NCBI GenBank assembly: GCA_051881695.1
Contig: JBJEQJ010000019.1
Coordinates: 51,778 to 115,777, forward strand
DNA from: CAYJFG01 sp051881695
GTDB lineage: Bacteria > Bacillota > Clostridia > Oscillospirales > Acutalibacteraceae
DNA length: 64,000 nucleotides
Reading direction: 5' to 3'
Positions 8,881 through 16,214 of the stretch are shown here, in pieces. Position numbers and translations under genes: made by a program. Every line of letters begins with the position of its first letter. Positions within the stretch are counted from its first letter, which is position 1. The notes beneath the pieces are model-generated. The model ran no database searches. It saw only the letters and a list, made by a program, of their open reading frames with translations, and was not told the origin of the DNA.

Positions 8881-9762
8881 ATGCTGTTTTATGTATTGGA
8901 AAAGGATGTACTTCTGGTTATTTCCGCCTTGCTTTCTATATTTATAATTCTTTTTTTCAGCAAAGTAAAGAATGTTTATAATAACAGTAATGAAAGCGCT
9001 TTAATGATAAAAACAGCTTTCAGTTATCCGTACAGACGTTTTAAATCCATTATTAAGGATAAATTTAAGTTCAGCAGTTTTTTTATGCTTTCGCTTATTG
9101 CCGTTTTTATGGTAGCTGCTTTTTATTTTATCAAAATAAAGCTTGGGCTTACTTTGGCTATAATGCTTTTTATTCCTGTAGCGGTTGCTGTCACCTTTGC
9201 ATTTTTAGAAATTATATGGCTTTCGGCATTTATTATCGGAAAGATTATTGCTCTTGAGAATACTCGTATGAACACAATATTTTCATTAAACATATTAATG
9301 CTTTTGCTCGTTTTTACAGATGTTTATATAAACGGAAGCAGAATAGACAATATGTTGTCTTTTTGTTTAGCTATATATAATCTGATTTTTTGCTACATAA
9401 TGACAATATTCTTACTGCTTCTACTGCTCAGGGAGGCAAATTCGAGCAGACGCGTTTTAACCTTCAGAAATTTGTGGAAATCAACCTTTCTTATTATCCT
9501 TTTGTTTCTTATCATACTATCTGCACTTTCATATGTCGCATTCATTTATAACCCCAACTCTTTTTCAGGAGAAAGCATTAGCTCATTTTTTGATCTTTTT
9601 TATTATACCTGCGTTACCTTTGCAACTGTCGGTTTTGGGGATATAACGCCAAACACAACAATTACAAGAGGAATTTCTATTTTGACTATTATTACAAGTA
9701 TTATCTGTATAACAATACTTTTAAGCACAGTTATGTCTGTAAGAAAAAATGAAAACAAATAA
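8881..9762 (+). CDS. Potassium-channel-like membrane protein
   Basis: This 293-residue protein is very hydrophobic, with six or seven predicted membrane helices. It ends in a pore module: a helix around residues 205-225, the loop FFDLFYYTCVTFATVGFGDITP, then a final helix. TVGFGD is a canonical K+ selectivity filter. The N-terminal helices show no arginine-rich voltage sensor and no cytoplasmic RCK/TrkA domain follows, so gating is unclear. ATG 8881 was chosen because AGGGAG is nine bases upstream; an ATG at 8872 would touch that site. It follows the Gx gene by 23 bases. Function as an ion channel is inferred from the filter. Confidence 0.75.
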   Translation: MLFYVLEKDVLLVISALLSIFIILFFSKVKNVYNNSNESALMIKTAFSYPYRRFKSIIKDKFKFSSFFMLSLIAVFMVAAFYFIKIKLGLTLAIMLFIPVAVAVTFAFLEIIWLSAFIIGKIIALENTRMNTIFSLNILMLLLVFTDVYINGSRIDNMLSFCLAIYNLIFCYIMTIFLLLLLLREANSSRRVLTFRNLWKSTFLIILLFLIILSALSYVAFIYNPNSFSGESISSFFDLFYYTCVTFATVGFGDITPNTTITRGISILTIITSIICITILLSTVMSVRKNENK

Positions 9763-9783
9763 CAAAGGGGCAGTGGTATATCT

Positions 9784-10757
9784 ATGAAGAATCCGTTTGT
9801 TTCTGTATCAGATAAGAACACACACTACATATCTGCAAATTGCTCAATAAACAGGCTTATTATTAAAAAGCTTCCTCTTTACGGCATTGAGGACAGCATA
9901 GAGGGAAAAGCTGTTTCTGAAATTTTCAGCACGCCGATTTTGATTAAAGAAATTGAAAAGCATAAAGAGGAGCTTAATATTGAGGCTGACCTGCCAAAAA
10001 GAGATTACCCCTACAGGCTGGAAAAGCGGCTAAGCGATGAAAATGTTACGGTTTGTTCTGCCGCTGAAAAGATATTAAAAACATTCGGCTCAAGGCTCGG
10101 ACTAATATTTCTTACGCTAAAAACAGGGGAGAAAGAAAACAGAGAGGCACGCCTCGACTGGAGCGACGAAATGTGGGAATACTGGGCAAATGTGAAAGAT
10201 ATAATTATGGTCGGCGGTCTTGCAAGCGGCTTGCTGGGCAAAAAGCTAAGACAGTACGCCTATAATGTTTTTTCGCTTGCAAATGTTGAGCCGTACAACT
10301 TTATTCTTTTTGAAAATGCGTCTATAGTCGGCGTTATGGGCTGTGCGTCCGCAATAAAGAGCAATGATGGCGCAAGCATAGTTTTAGATGCCGGTCACAC
10401 AAACATAAAGCGTTCTCTCATTAAAAAATCGTGCGGCGAATTTTCAGGTATTATAACCTTGCCGTCTGTAAAAAGCGAATATATGGATTCTGACTACCCT
10501 TCCGTGCAGGATAGAATAGAGGCGGCTAAAAATCTTCATAAATATCTGCTTAACGTAATTCTTGATACTTACCGTGAGGGGGAAAAGCAGTGTGAGCTGT
10601 CGGACGAAATTATTATAAGCATTGCAAATTATGTTGTAGATGGCAAGCTGGATTCAACAAGAGGCGGTTTTTCAAAGCTTTCTTTGCTTTTCGACAATTA
10701 TGCGGAATGTCTTTCGGAGGATTTATCCGGAAGCCTGAAAAGAAAAGTCAGCGTGCG
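9784..10757 (+). CDS. Unknown protein, 3' end lost in assembly gap
   Basis: At least 324 residues are visible before the run of Ns; the true C-terminus is missing. I do not recognise a characterised family with certainty. The middle contains IIMVGGLASGLLGKKL (about residues 140-155) and, later, ASIVLDAGHTNIKRS (about residues 199-213). Together these are reminiscent of the nucleotide-binding loops of the actin/hexokinase (ASKHA, ROK-like) fold. That would suggest a sugar-kinase-like or regulatory ATPase, but it is inference. The start ATG has AAAGGGG upstream, 21 bases after the channel gene. Reading on through the Ns into the ligase gene would give a false fusion protein. Confidence 0.5.
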
Positions 10758-10857
10758 NNNNNNNNNNNNNNNNNNNNNNNNNNNNNNNNNNNNNNNNNNN
10801 NNNNNNNNNNNNNNNNNNNNNNNNNNNNNNNNNNNNNNNNNNNNNNNNNNNNNNNNN
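10758..10857. other. Assembly gap (100 Ns)
   Basis: Exactly 100 undetermined bases, the usual placeholder for a scaffold gap of unknown true length. Gene content between the unknown protein and the ligase may therefore be missing. The unbroken reading frame across it is chance. Confidence 0.98.
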
Positions 10858-10917
10858 AGTTGCTATATCAAATTTGTAAGATATAACATATTACAAAGCA
10901 ATGCAGGAGTGATTAAA

Positions 10918-12222
10918 TTGGCAGAAAATTATTTCAATAAAGAAATGGAATGTGCAGACAGAGAAGTTATGCGAAAGCTTCAGTCCGAAAAGTTAGTTAA
11001 GATGGTGAAAAGCTGTTACGAGAATGTTCCGCTTTACAAAAAACGCTTTGACGAAATGGGACTTAAACCTGAGGACATAAAATCTATTGACGATATTACA
11101 AAGCTTCCTTTTACATATAAAACAGATTTAAGAGATAATTATCCGTTTGGTATGTTCGCTGTACCGCATGAGGATTTAATAAGAATACACGCCTCATCGG
11201 GAACAACAGGAAAGCAAACTGTTGTAGGATACACTAAAAATGATGTTGACGTATGGGCTGAGGGCTGTGCAAGAGCTATTGTAGCCGCAGGCGGCTCTAA
11301 AAAGGATTTTATCCACGTTTCCTACGGTTACGGACTGTTTACCGGCGGACTGGGTCTGCACTACGGTGCAGAAAAGCTCGGCGCTACTGCAATTCCTGTA
11401 TCATCAGGAAATACAAAAAGACAGGTTACAATTATTCAAGACTACGGCTCGGATATACTCTGCTGTACTCCGTCCTATGCTATGTTCATCGGTGAAACTA
11501 TGAGAGATATGGGAGTAGACCCGAAATCTGTTCCGCTTAGGGCAGGAATCTTCGGAGCAGAAGCGTGGACAGAAAATATGCGTAAGGAAATTGAGGAGAT
11601 TCTTGCAATTAAGGCTTACGATATTTACGGACTTTCAGAGATTGCAGGTCCCGGCGTTGCATACGAGTGCAGCGAGCAGACAGGTATGCATATTTGTGAG
11701 GATAACTTCTATCCCGAAATTATTAATCCGGATACCGGCGAGGTTTTACCTGACGGCGAATACGGTGAACTTGTATTCACCTGCATTGGTAAGGAGGCTT
11801 TGCCGCTTATCCGCTACAGAACAAGAGATATCTGCAAGCTTTCAAGAGAAAAATGCTCCTGCGGAAGAACTCTTGTTAAAATGTCCAAGACAAAGGGAAG
11901 AACTGACGATATGCTCATTATCAGAGGTATTAACGTATTTCCGTCGCAGGTTGAGCACGTGCTTCTCTCTCTTGGTGTTGCACCGAATTATTTAATAGTA
12001 GTAGACAGAAAGAATAACCTGGATACTATGGAGGTTCAGGTTGAAATGACAGAGGAGATGTTCTCAGACACAGTAAAGGATATTGAGAGCATAGAACGCA
12101 AAATTGCGCTTGCAATGCAGTCAACACTTAATATCAGCGCAAAAATCAGACTTGTTGAGCCGAAAAGCCTGCCGCGTTCAGAGGGTAAGGCTGTAAGGGT
12201 TATTGATAATAGAAAAAAGTAA
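10918..12222 (+). CDS. paaK: Phenylacetate-CoA ligase family enzyme
   Basis: This 434-residue AMP-forming ligase activates aryl acids to CoA thioesters. The phosphate-binding loop is ASSGTTGKQTVVGYT (about residues 97-111), the adenine-binding motif is YDIYGLSEIAGPG, and RTRDICKL plus CSCGRT follow. The C-terminal domain starts near GRTDDMLIIRGINVFPSQ. In gut clostridia this enzyme is usually paired with an ACT-domain protein, as here, and often with indolepyruvate:ferredoxin oxidoreductase. If iorAB was present it may have been lost in the gap. A role in aromatic amino acid breakdown or reductive synthesis is inference. The start is TTG at 10918 with AGGAGTGA five bases upstream. Confidence 0.88.
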   Translation: MAENYFNKEMECADREVMRKLQSEKLVKMVKSCYENVPLYKKRFDEMGLKPEDIKSIDDITKLPFTYKTDLRDNYPFGMFAVPHEDLIRIHASSGTTGKQTVVGYTKNDVDVWAEGCARAIVAAGGSKKDFIHVSYGYGLFTGGLGLHYGAEKLGATAIPVSSGNTKRQVTIIQDYGSDILCCTPSYAMFIGETMRDMGVDPKSVPLRAGIFGAEAWTENMRKEIEEILAIKAYDIYGLSEIAGPGVAYECSEQTGMHICEDNFYPEIINPDTGEVLPDGEYGELVFTCIGKEALPLIRYRTRDICKLSREKCSCGRTLVKMSKTKGRTDDMLIIRGINVFPSQVEHVLLSLGVAPNYLIVVDRKNNLDTMEVQVEMTEEMFSDTVKDIESIERKIALAMQSTLNISAKIRLVEPKSLPRSEGKAVRVIDNRKK

Positions 12223-12252
12223 TATAAATTAAACTTGAAAGGACGGTTATCT

Positions 12253-12684
12253 ATGAAAATACAGCAATTATCAATTTTTGTTGAGAACAAATCGGGCAGA
12301 TTGGCAGAAATAACACAGGCGCTTGCAAAGGCAGAGATAGATATTAGAGCAATGTCTGTTGCAGATACAAGCGACTTCGGCATTTTGCGTCTTATTGTTG
12401 ATAAACCCGAAGAAGCCGTAAATGCTTTTAAAGAAGAGGGTATGACAGTATCGCTTACAAGCGTTATTGCAATAGGAGTACAGGATAAGCCGGGCGAATT
12501 TGCAAAGGCAGTAAAGGTGCTTTCAGATAACAATATCGGCGTAGAATATATGTATGCCTTTATAAGCAGAGAAAAGGGCAGGGCATTTGTAATTTTAAGA
12601 GTTGACGATGATGACAGGGCAATTGAAATTTTAAAGCAGAACAATATTCAGCTTCTCAGCTCTGAAGAAATTCACGGTATGTAA
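12253..12684 (+). CDS. Tandem ACT-domain protein
   Basis: This 143-residue protein consists of two ACT domains and nothing else. The first spans about residues 1-65 (IFVENKSGRLAEITQAL), the second about residues 70-138 (VQDKPGEFAKAVKVL). ACT domains bind amino acids, and this small type is the regular downstream partner of phenylacetate-CoA ligase in Firmicutes. It is presumed to sense an aromatic amino acid and modulate the pathway. It follows paaK by 30 bases with GAAAGGA upstream of the ATG. Ligand and partner are not visible in the sequence. Confidence 0.85.
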   Translation: MKIQQLSIFVENKSGRLAEITQALAKAEIDIRAMSVADTSDFGILRLIVDKPEEAVNAFKEEGMTVSLTSVIAIGVQDKPGEFAKAVKVLSDNNIGVEYMYAFISREKGRAFVILRVDDDDRAIEILKQNNIQLLSSEEIHGM

Positions 12685-12738
12685 TATTTTGACGCATACT
12701 CAGAAGGTATAATAGTGATAAATGCCTTTAAATCGGTG

Positions 12739-12767
12739 TTGCAAACCGTGTATAAATATGCTAAAAT
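12739..12767 (+). promoter_or_regulatory. Sigma-A promoter for yebC
   Basis: TTGCAA, 17 bases, then TGCTAAAAT (extended -10). It ends 33 bases before the yebC start at 12801. Confidence 0.6.
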
Positions 12768-12800
12768 GTACCGTGAGATTTTTTTCAGGAGGCAAATAAA

Positions 12801-13538
12801 ATGTCCGGACATAATAAATGGAGTACTATAAAGCAAAAAAAAGGTAAAAACGATGCTGCAAGGGCGAAGATATTTACAAAAATAGGCAGGGAGCTTGCTG
12901 TTGCAGTACGTGACGGCGGCAGCGCAGACCCAAGCGTAAACTCAAAGCTGCGTGACTGCATAGCAAAAGCAAAGGCTAACAATGTGCCTAACGACAATAT
13001 TGAGCGCATAATCAAAAAGGCTTCCGGTGAGGGAGAGTCAAATAATTATGAGGCTATTACATACGAGGGCTACGGTCCCGGCGGAATAGCAGTAATAGTA
13101 GAAACTCTTACAGATAACAGAAACCGTACGGCAGGCGATGTTCGCCACTACTTTGATAAATTTGGCGGAAATATGGGAACGCCGGGCTGTGTGTCCTTTA
13201 TGTTTGAGCAAAAGGGCGTGCTTATTGTTGACAGAGAGGAATGTGACTTTGACGAGGACAAGGTTATGGAGGACGCTCTGGAGGCAGGTGCTAGTGATTT
13301 TCAGGCAGACGAGGATGTGTTTGAAATTTACACTGAGCCGTCGGATTTCAGCGGTGTTAATGCTGATTTAAGCGACAAGGGTTATACGTTTGCTTCCGCC
13401 GAGATTGAAATGGTGCCAAGCACATATACTAAGCTTACCGACGAGGAGCAGGTTGTAAAAATGCAGAAGCTTCTTGATATGCTTGAGGACAATGACGACA
13501 TTCAAAACGTATGGCACAACTGGGAAATGGAAGAATAA
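12801..13538 (+). CDS. yebC: YebC/PmpR family DNA-binding regulator
   Basis: This 245-residue protein is of the widespread YebC/PmpR family, with the invariant N-terminus MSGHNKWSTIKQKKGKNDA. Other conserved parts are NVPNDNIERIIKKA and EGYGPGGIAVIVE. Members bind DNA as transcriptional regulators, and some have been reported to assist translation of difficult peptide motifs, so either role is possible. Length and all three structural regions are intact. It has a strong AGGAGG site and its own promoter. Confidence 0.92.
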   Translation: MSGHNKWSTIKQKKGKNDAARAKIFTKIGRELAVAVRDGGSADPSVNSKLRDCIAKAKANNVPNDNIERIIKKASGEGESNNYEAITYEGYGPGGIAVIVETLTDNRNRTAGDVRHYFDKFGGNMGTPGCVSFMFEQKGVLIVDREECDFDEDKVMEDALEAGASDFQADEDVFEIYTEPSDFSGVNADLSDKGYTFASAEIEMVPSTYTKLTDEEQVVKMQKLLDMLEDNDDIQNVWHNWEMEE

Positions 13539-13560
13539 TTTAATAGCTGTAAAGCAATAA

Positions 13561-13615
13561 TAAGCCTGCAAATTTTACACGCATTTATTAACTGCGGTAA
13601 ATTCCTGCAGGCTTA
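13561..13615. repeat. Inverted repeat downstream of yebC
   Basis: TAAGCCTGCA and its exact complement TGCAGGCTTA are separated by 35 bases, between yebC and the pseudouridine synthase gene. No T-tract follows. It may be a weak terminator or a processing hairpin. Confidence 0.4.
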
Positions 13616-13636
13616 ATAATATTTCGGAGTATTTTG

Positions 13637-14584
13637 ATGAGGACTGTTATTATAGAAAAAAACGATGCAAACCAGCGTCTTGATAAATTTATACTTAAAC
13701 GCTTTAAAACTATGCCCAAGGCGCTTATGCATAAATATATACGTACAAAATATATAAAAGTAAACGGTAAAAGGTGTGACCCTGCTTTAAAGCTTAATGA
13801 GGGCGATGTTGTTACTTTATATATTAAGGATGAATTTTTTGAAACGCAGAATACGAAAAGCTACGATTTTTTAAAGGCGCCGAAAACGCTGAACATAATT
13901 TACGAGGACAATAATATTATCCTGCTTGATAAAAAACAGGGTCTTATTGTTCACCCGGATGAAAACTACCACTTCGATTCGCTCGTTTCAAGGCTTAAAC
14001 ATTATTTGTACGACAAAGGAGAATATAACCCGGAAAAGGAAAACAGCTTTGCACCGGCGCTGGTAAACAGAATTGACCGCAACACAGGCGGTATTGTAAT
14101 AGGCGCTAAAAATGCAGAAGCGCTTAGAATAATGAATCTAAAGATGAAAAACAGAGAGCTAAAAAAGCTTTACCTTTGTCTGGTACACGGCAAAATGAAA
14201 AAAAGAGAGGAAATACTTTGTGCATATGCCGTAAAGGACGAGGGAAAAAACAGGGTATATATATCGAGAGAATTCAAGGACGGCGCAAAGGAAATAAGGA
14301 CAAAATACAAGGTGCTTGAAGAATATGACAATAACACCTCGCTTTTAGAGATAGAGCTTCTGACAGGGCGCACGCACCAAATAAGAGCGCACTTAGGTTC
14401 TGTAGGTCATCCTATACTGGGCGATGTAAAATACGGAAGAAACGAAAATAAAAACAGCCAATACAAATATCAGGCGCTTTACTCCTATAAGCTGATATTT
14501 GATTTTAAAGGGGAAGAAACCCCGCTGGAGTACTTAAATCACAAATGCTTTGAGGTGCAAAACGTCACATTTCAAAAAAAATAA
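13637..14584 (+). CDS. RluA-family 23S rRNA pseudouridine synthase
   Basis: This 315-residue enzyme isomerises uridine to pseudouridine in RNA. An S4 RNA-binding domain fills the first 70 or so residues (QRLDKFILKRF, KYIKVNGKRC). The catalytic domain follows, with LVNRIDRNTGGIVIGAKN carrying the catalytic aspartate (canonical HRLDRDTSG) and LLTGRTHQIRAHL near the end. The S4 plus catalytic layout places it in the RluC/RluD group, but the target uridines cannot be assigned. The canonical His-Arg-Leu-Asp is here Asn-Arg-Ile-Asp, which is common in this clade. ATG at 13637 has CGGAG seven bases upstream. Confidence 0.88.
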   Translation: MRTVIIEKNDANQRLDKFILKRFKTMPKALMHKYIRTKYIKVNGKRCDPALKLNEGDVVTLYIKDEFFETQNTKSYDFLKAPKTLNIIYEDNNIILLDKKQGLIVHPDENYHFDSLVSRLKHYLYDKGEYNPEKENSFAPALVNRIDRNTGGIVIGAKNAEALRIMNLKMKNRELKKLYLCLVHGKMKKREEILCAYAVKDEGKNRVYISREFKDGAKEIRTKYKVLEEYDNNTSLLEIELLTGRTHQIRAHLGSVGHPILGDVKYGRNENKNSQYKYQALYSYKLIFDFKGEETPLEYLNHKCFEVQNVTFQKK

Positions 14585-14593
14585 AAGAATTAC

Positions 14594-14632
14594 AGCGCAG
14601 AGTGTAAATCAAAAGCCTCTGCGCTTTTTATT
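14594..14632 (+). terminator. Rho-independent terminator
   Basis: A perfect 9-bp stem (AGCGCAGAG/CTCTGCGCT) is followed directly by TTTTTATTTTTG. It separates the pseudouridine synthase gene from the peptide-modification-like cassette. Confidence 0.9.
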
Positions 14633-14649
14633 TTTGTTTTGCCATGCTT

Positions 14650-14655
14650 TATAAT
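14650..14655 (+). promoter_or_regulatory. Possible -10 element for the HprK/PqqD cassette
   Basis: A perfect TATAAT follows the terminator, 78 bases before the preferred GTG start at 14733. No good -35 is seen at 17 bases. It is the only candidate promoter ahead of the five-gene cassette. Confidence 0.35.
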
Positions 14656-14732
14656 TCTTGCAATATAAGATGAAAAAATGTATAATTAGTCTATTAGATG
14701 TTTATGTTTGTATAACCGAAAAGAGGCAGATT

Positions 14733-15437
14733 GTGCAGAATTATAAAATAGCAGATTTAATAGTATCAATGCAGCCGTATTACGAGCAAATATCCGAAAC
14801 CTCTAAAAAGTTTTTAACCGATATCTGCAAAGAGCCGGATATAATCATTCCCTATACGAAGGAAACATATATTGAATACACAAATAAATATCCGCATCTG
14901 TCATTAAATGATTCCGAAAACATTTTACAGGCGGCTTATTTTGCTGCAAGACTTATAGACTTTAACGGGATTACGCTCCATTCCTCAGCAATACTCTGCT
15001 CCGGCAAGGCGTATTTGTTTTCTGCCCACAGCGGAGTGGGAAAAACTACTCACACAAAGCTGTGGCAGGCATATTTCGGCGAAGAAAATATAAAGGTGAT
15101 AAACGACGATAAGCCGGCAATTCGCTGTGTAAATGATGAAATAACAGCTTACGGCACGCCGTGGAGCGGGCTTTCGTATGAATGTGAAAACATTTCTGCG
15201 CCTGTCGGCGGTTTAATCTTTATTGAAAGAGGAAAAATAGATAAAATAGAGAGAATAAAAAAGACAAAGTCCATTCTTCCGTTGCTTCTCACACAGACTA
15301 TTTACAAAGCAAGTGCTCAAAGAATGGCCATGGTGCTTGAAACGGCAGATAAAATTATTACAGGCGTGCCTGTATATAAGCTCACCTGCACGCCGACCTT
15401 AAACGCCGTTAAGGTTGCCGCAGATGAAATACTGTAA
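14733..15437 (+). CDS. HPr kinase/phosphorylase-like protein of a PqqD-associated cassette
   Basis: This 234-residue protein has the P-loop kinase fold of HPr kinase. The P-loop SAHSGVGKTT is at residues 98-107 and VINDDKPAIR at 122-131 is the acidic metal-binding pair. GTPWSG follows at 141-146. True HprK carries an HPr-recognition loop and a separate N-terminal domain that are not recognisable here. The closest known relatives in context are the HprK-like kinases of RiPP clusters, for example the lasso-peptide kinase group, and the HPr-rel-A type systems, which pair with PqqD-like and nucleotidyltransferase genes as here. GTG at 14733 has AAGAGG six bases upstream; an ATG at 14670 is in frame but lacks a site. 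The substrate is unknown. Confidence 0.75.
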   Translation: MQNYKIADLIVSMQPYYEQISETSKKFLTDICKEPDIIIPYTKETYIEYTNKYPHLSLNDSENILQAAYFAARLIDFNGITLHSSAILCSGKAYLFSAHSGVGKTTHTKLWQAYFGEENIKVINDDKPAIRCVNDEITAYGTPWSGLSYECENISAPVGGLIFIERGKIDKIERIKKTKSILPLLLTQTIYKASAQRMAMVLETADKIITGVPVYKLTCTPTLNAVKVAADEIL

Positions 15438-15479
15438 ATTTATGCAGATAAGATTCAGAACATTAATGGGGTAAAGAAT

Positions 15480-15746
15480 ATGAAAATAAAATCAGATTTT
15501 CTTTTAAAAAAAGTTGCAGACAGCTATGTTGTTGTACCTGTAGGTAAAGCTACCGTCAGCTTTAACGGTATGATAACTCTTAACGAAACAGGGGCGTTTC
15601 TTTGGGAAAAGCTTCAGTCAGAGTGTGAAAACAGTGACTTGCTCAGCGCAATGCTTTTGGAATATGAAGTTGACGAAAAAACAGCCCAAAAAGGAATTGA
15701 CAAATTTATAAACGAGCTTAAAGAGGCTGATTTGCTTGAGCAGTAA
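15480..15746 (+). CDS. PqqD-family peptide chaperone-like protein
   Basis: This 88-residue protein of the PqqD family has the expected beta-hairpin followed by a helical winged-helix-like half: VVVPVGKATVSFNGMITLNETGAFLWEKL, then VDEKTAQKGIDKFINEL. PqqD domains act as RiPP recognition elements that hold a precursor peptide for a modifying enzyme. No precursor or radical SAM enzyme is adjacent, so the client is unknown. It lies 42 bases after the kinase-like gene and overlaps the next gene by 11 bases, which supports co-translation. The ribosome site (GGGG) is weak. Confidence 0.82.
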   Translation: MKIKSDFLLKKVADSYVVVPVGKATVSFNGMITLNETGAFLWEKLQSECENSDLLSAMLLEYEVDEKTAQKGIDKFINELKEADLLEQ

Positions 15747-16200
15747 AAAAATAATGATGGAACAGGCGTATCCTGTAATAAAAGCTTCGCTCGAAAGCGG
15801 CGGCAGTGTGACAATGACTGTAAACGGAAAAAGTATGCTTCCTATGCTTAGGGATAATGTCGATACAGTTACGCTTCAAAAACCTCAGGGCAGGCTAAAA
15901 AAATATGATTTGCCGCTTTACCGCAGAAATGACGGAAGCTTTGTTTTGCACAGGGTTGTGGGTGTTAATGAAAGCGGATATATTATGTGCGGAGATAATC
16001 AGACTGTGCCTGAATACGGAATAAACGATGAAAACATAATTGCCATTGTAACGGAATTTACAACACGGGGCAAAAGCTATAAATCTACATATCTTCCGTA
16101 CAGAGCCTATACCGTTATCCGTGTTAATACCAGATTGTTTAGGCGTATTTTAAAAGCCTTTAAGCGCCGTATGAAGTCAGCAACAGGCAGAGTAAAATAA
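15736..16200 (+). CDS. S24/S26 family signal-peptidase-like protein
   Basis: This 154-residue protein carries signal peptidase-like motifs. GKSMLPMLRD has the likely nucleophile Ser33. FVLHRVVGV has His72 where bacterial type I enzymes carry lysine, as in the SipW/ER-type class. CGDNQ is at residues 85-89. No convincing membrane anchor is visible and the C-terminus is strongly basic, unlike the housekeeping LepB at 59823. It could cut a leader peptide within this cassette. That is inferred from context. The start is TTG inside the end of the PqqD gene with GAGG nine bases upstream; an ATG at 15754 is the alternative. Confidence 0.78.
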   Translation: MSSKKIMMEQAYPVIKASLESGGSVTMTVNGKSMLPMLRDNVDTVTLQKPQGRLKKYDLPLYRRNDGSFVLHRVVGVNESGYIMCGDNQTVPEYGINDENIIAIVTEFTTRGKSYKSTYLPYRAYTVIRVNTRLFRRILKAFKRRMKSATGRVK

Positions 16201-16214
16201 CTGGAGGGTGTTCT

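Noticed and set aside
9784..12222. Single 812-residue fusion of an unknown protein and phenylacetate-CoA ligase
   Set aside because: The frame is open only because of 100 Ns, and the ligase has its own start and ribosome site after the gap.
15442..15474. Ten-residue open reading frame between the kinase-like and PqqD-like genes as a possible RiPP precursor
   Set aside because: No ribosome site, very short, and no leader-core pattern.
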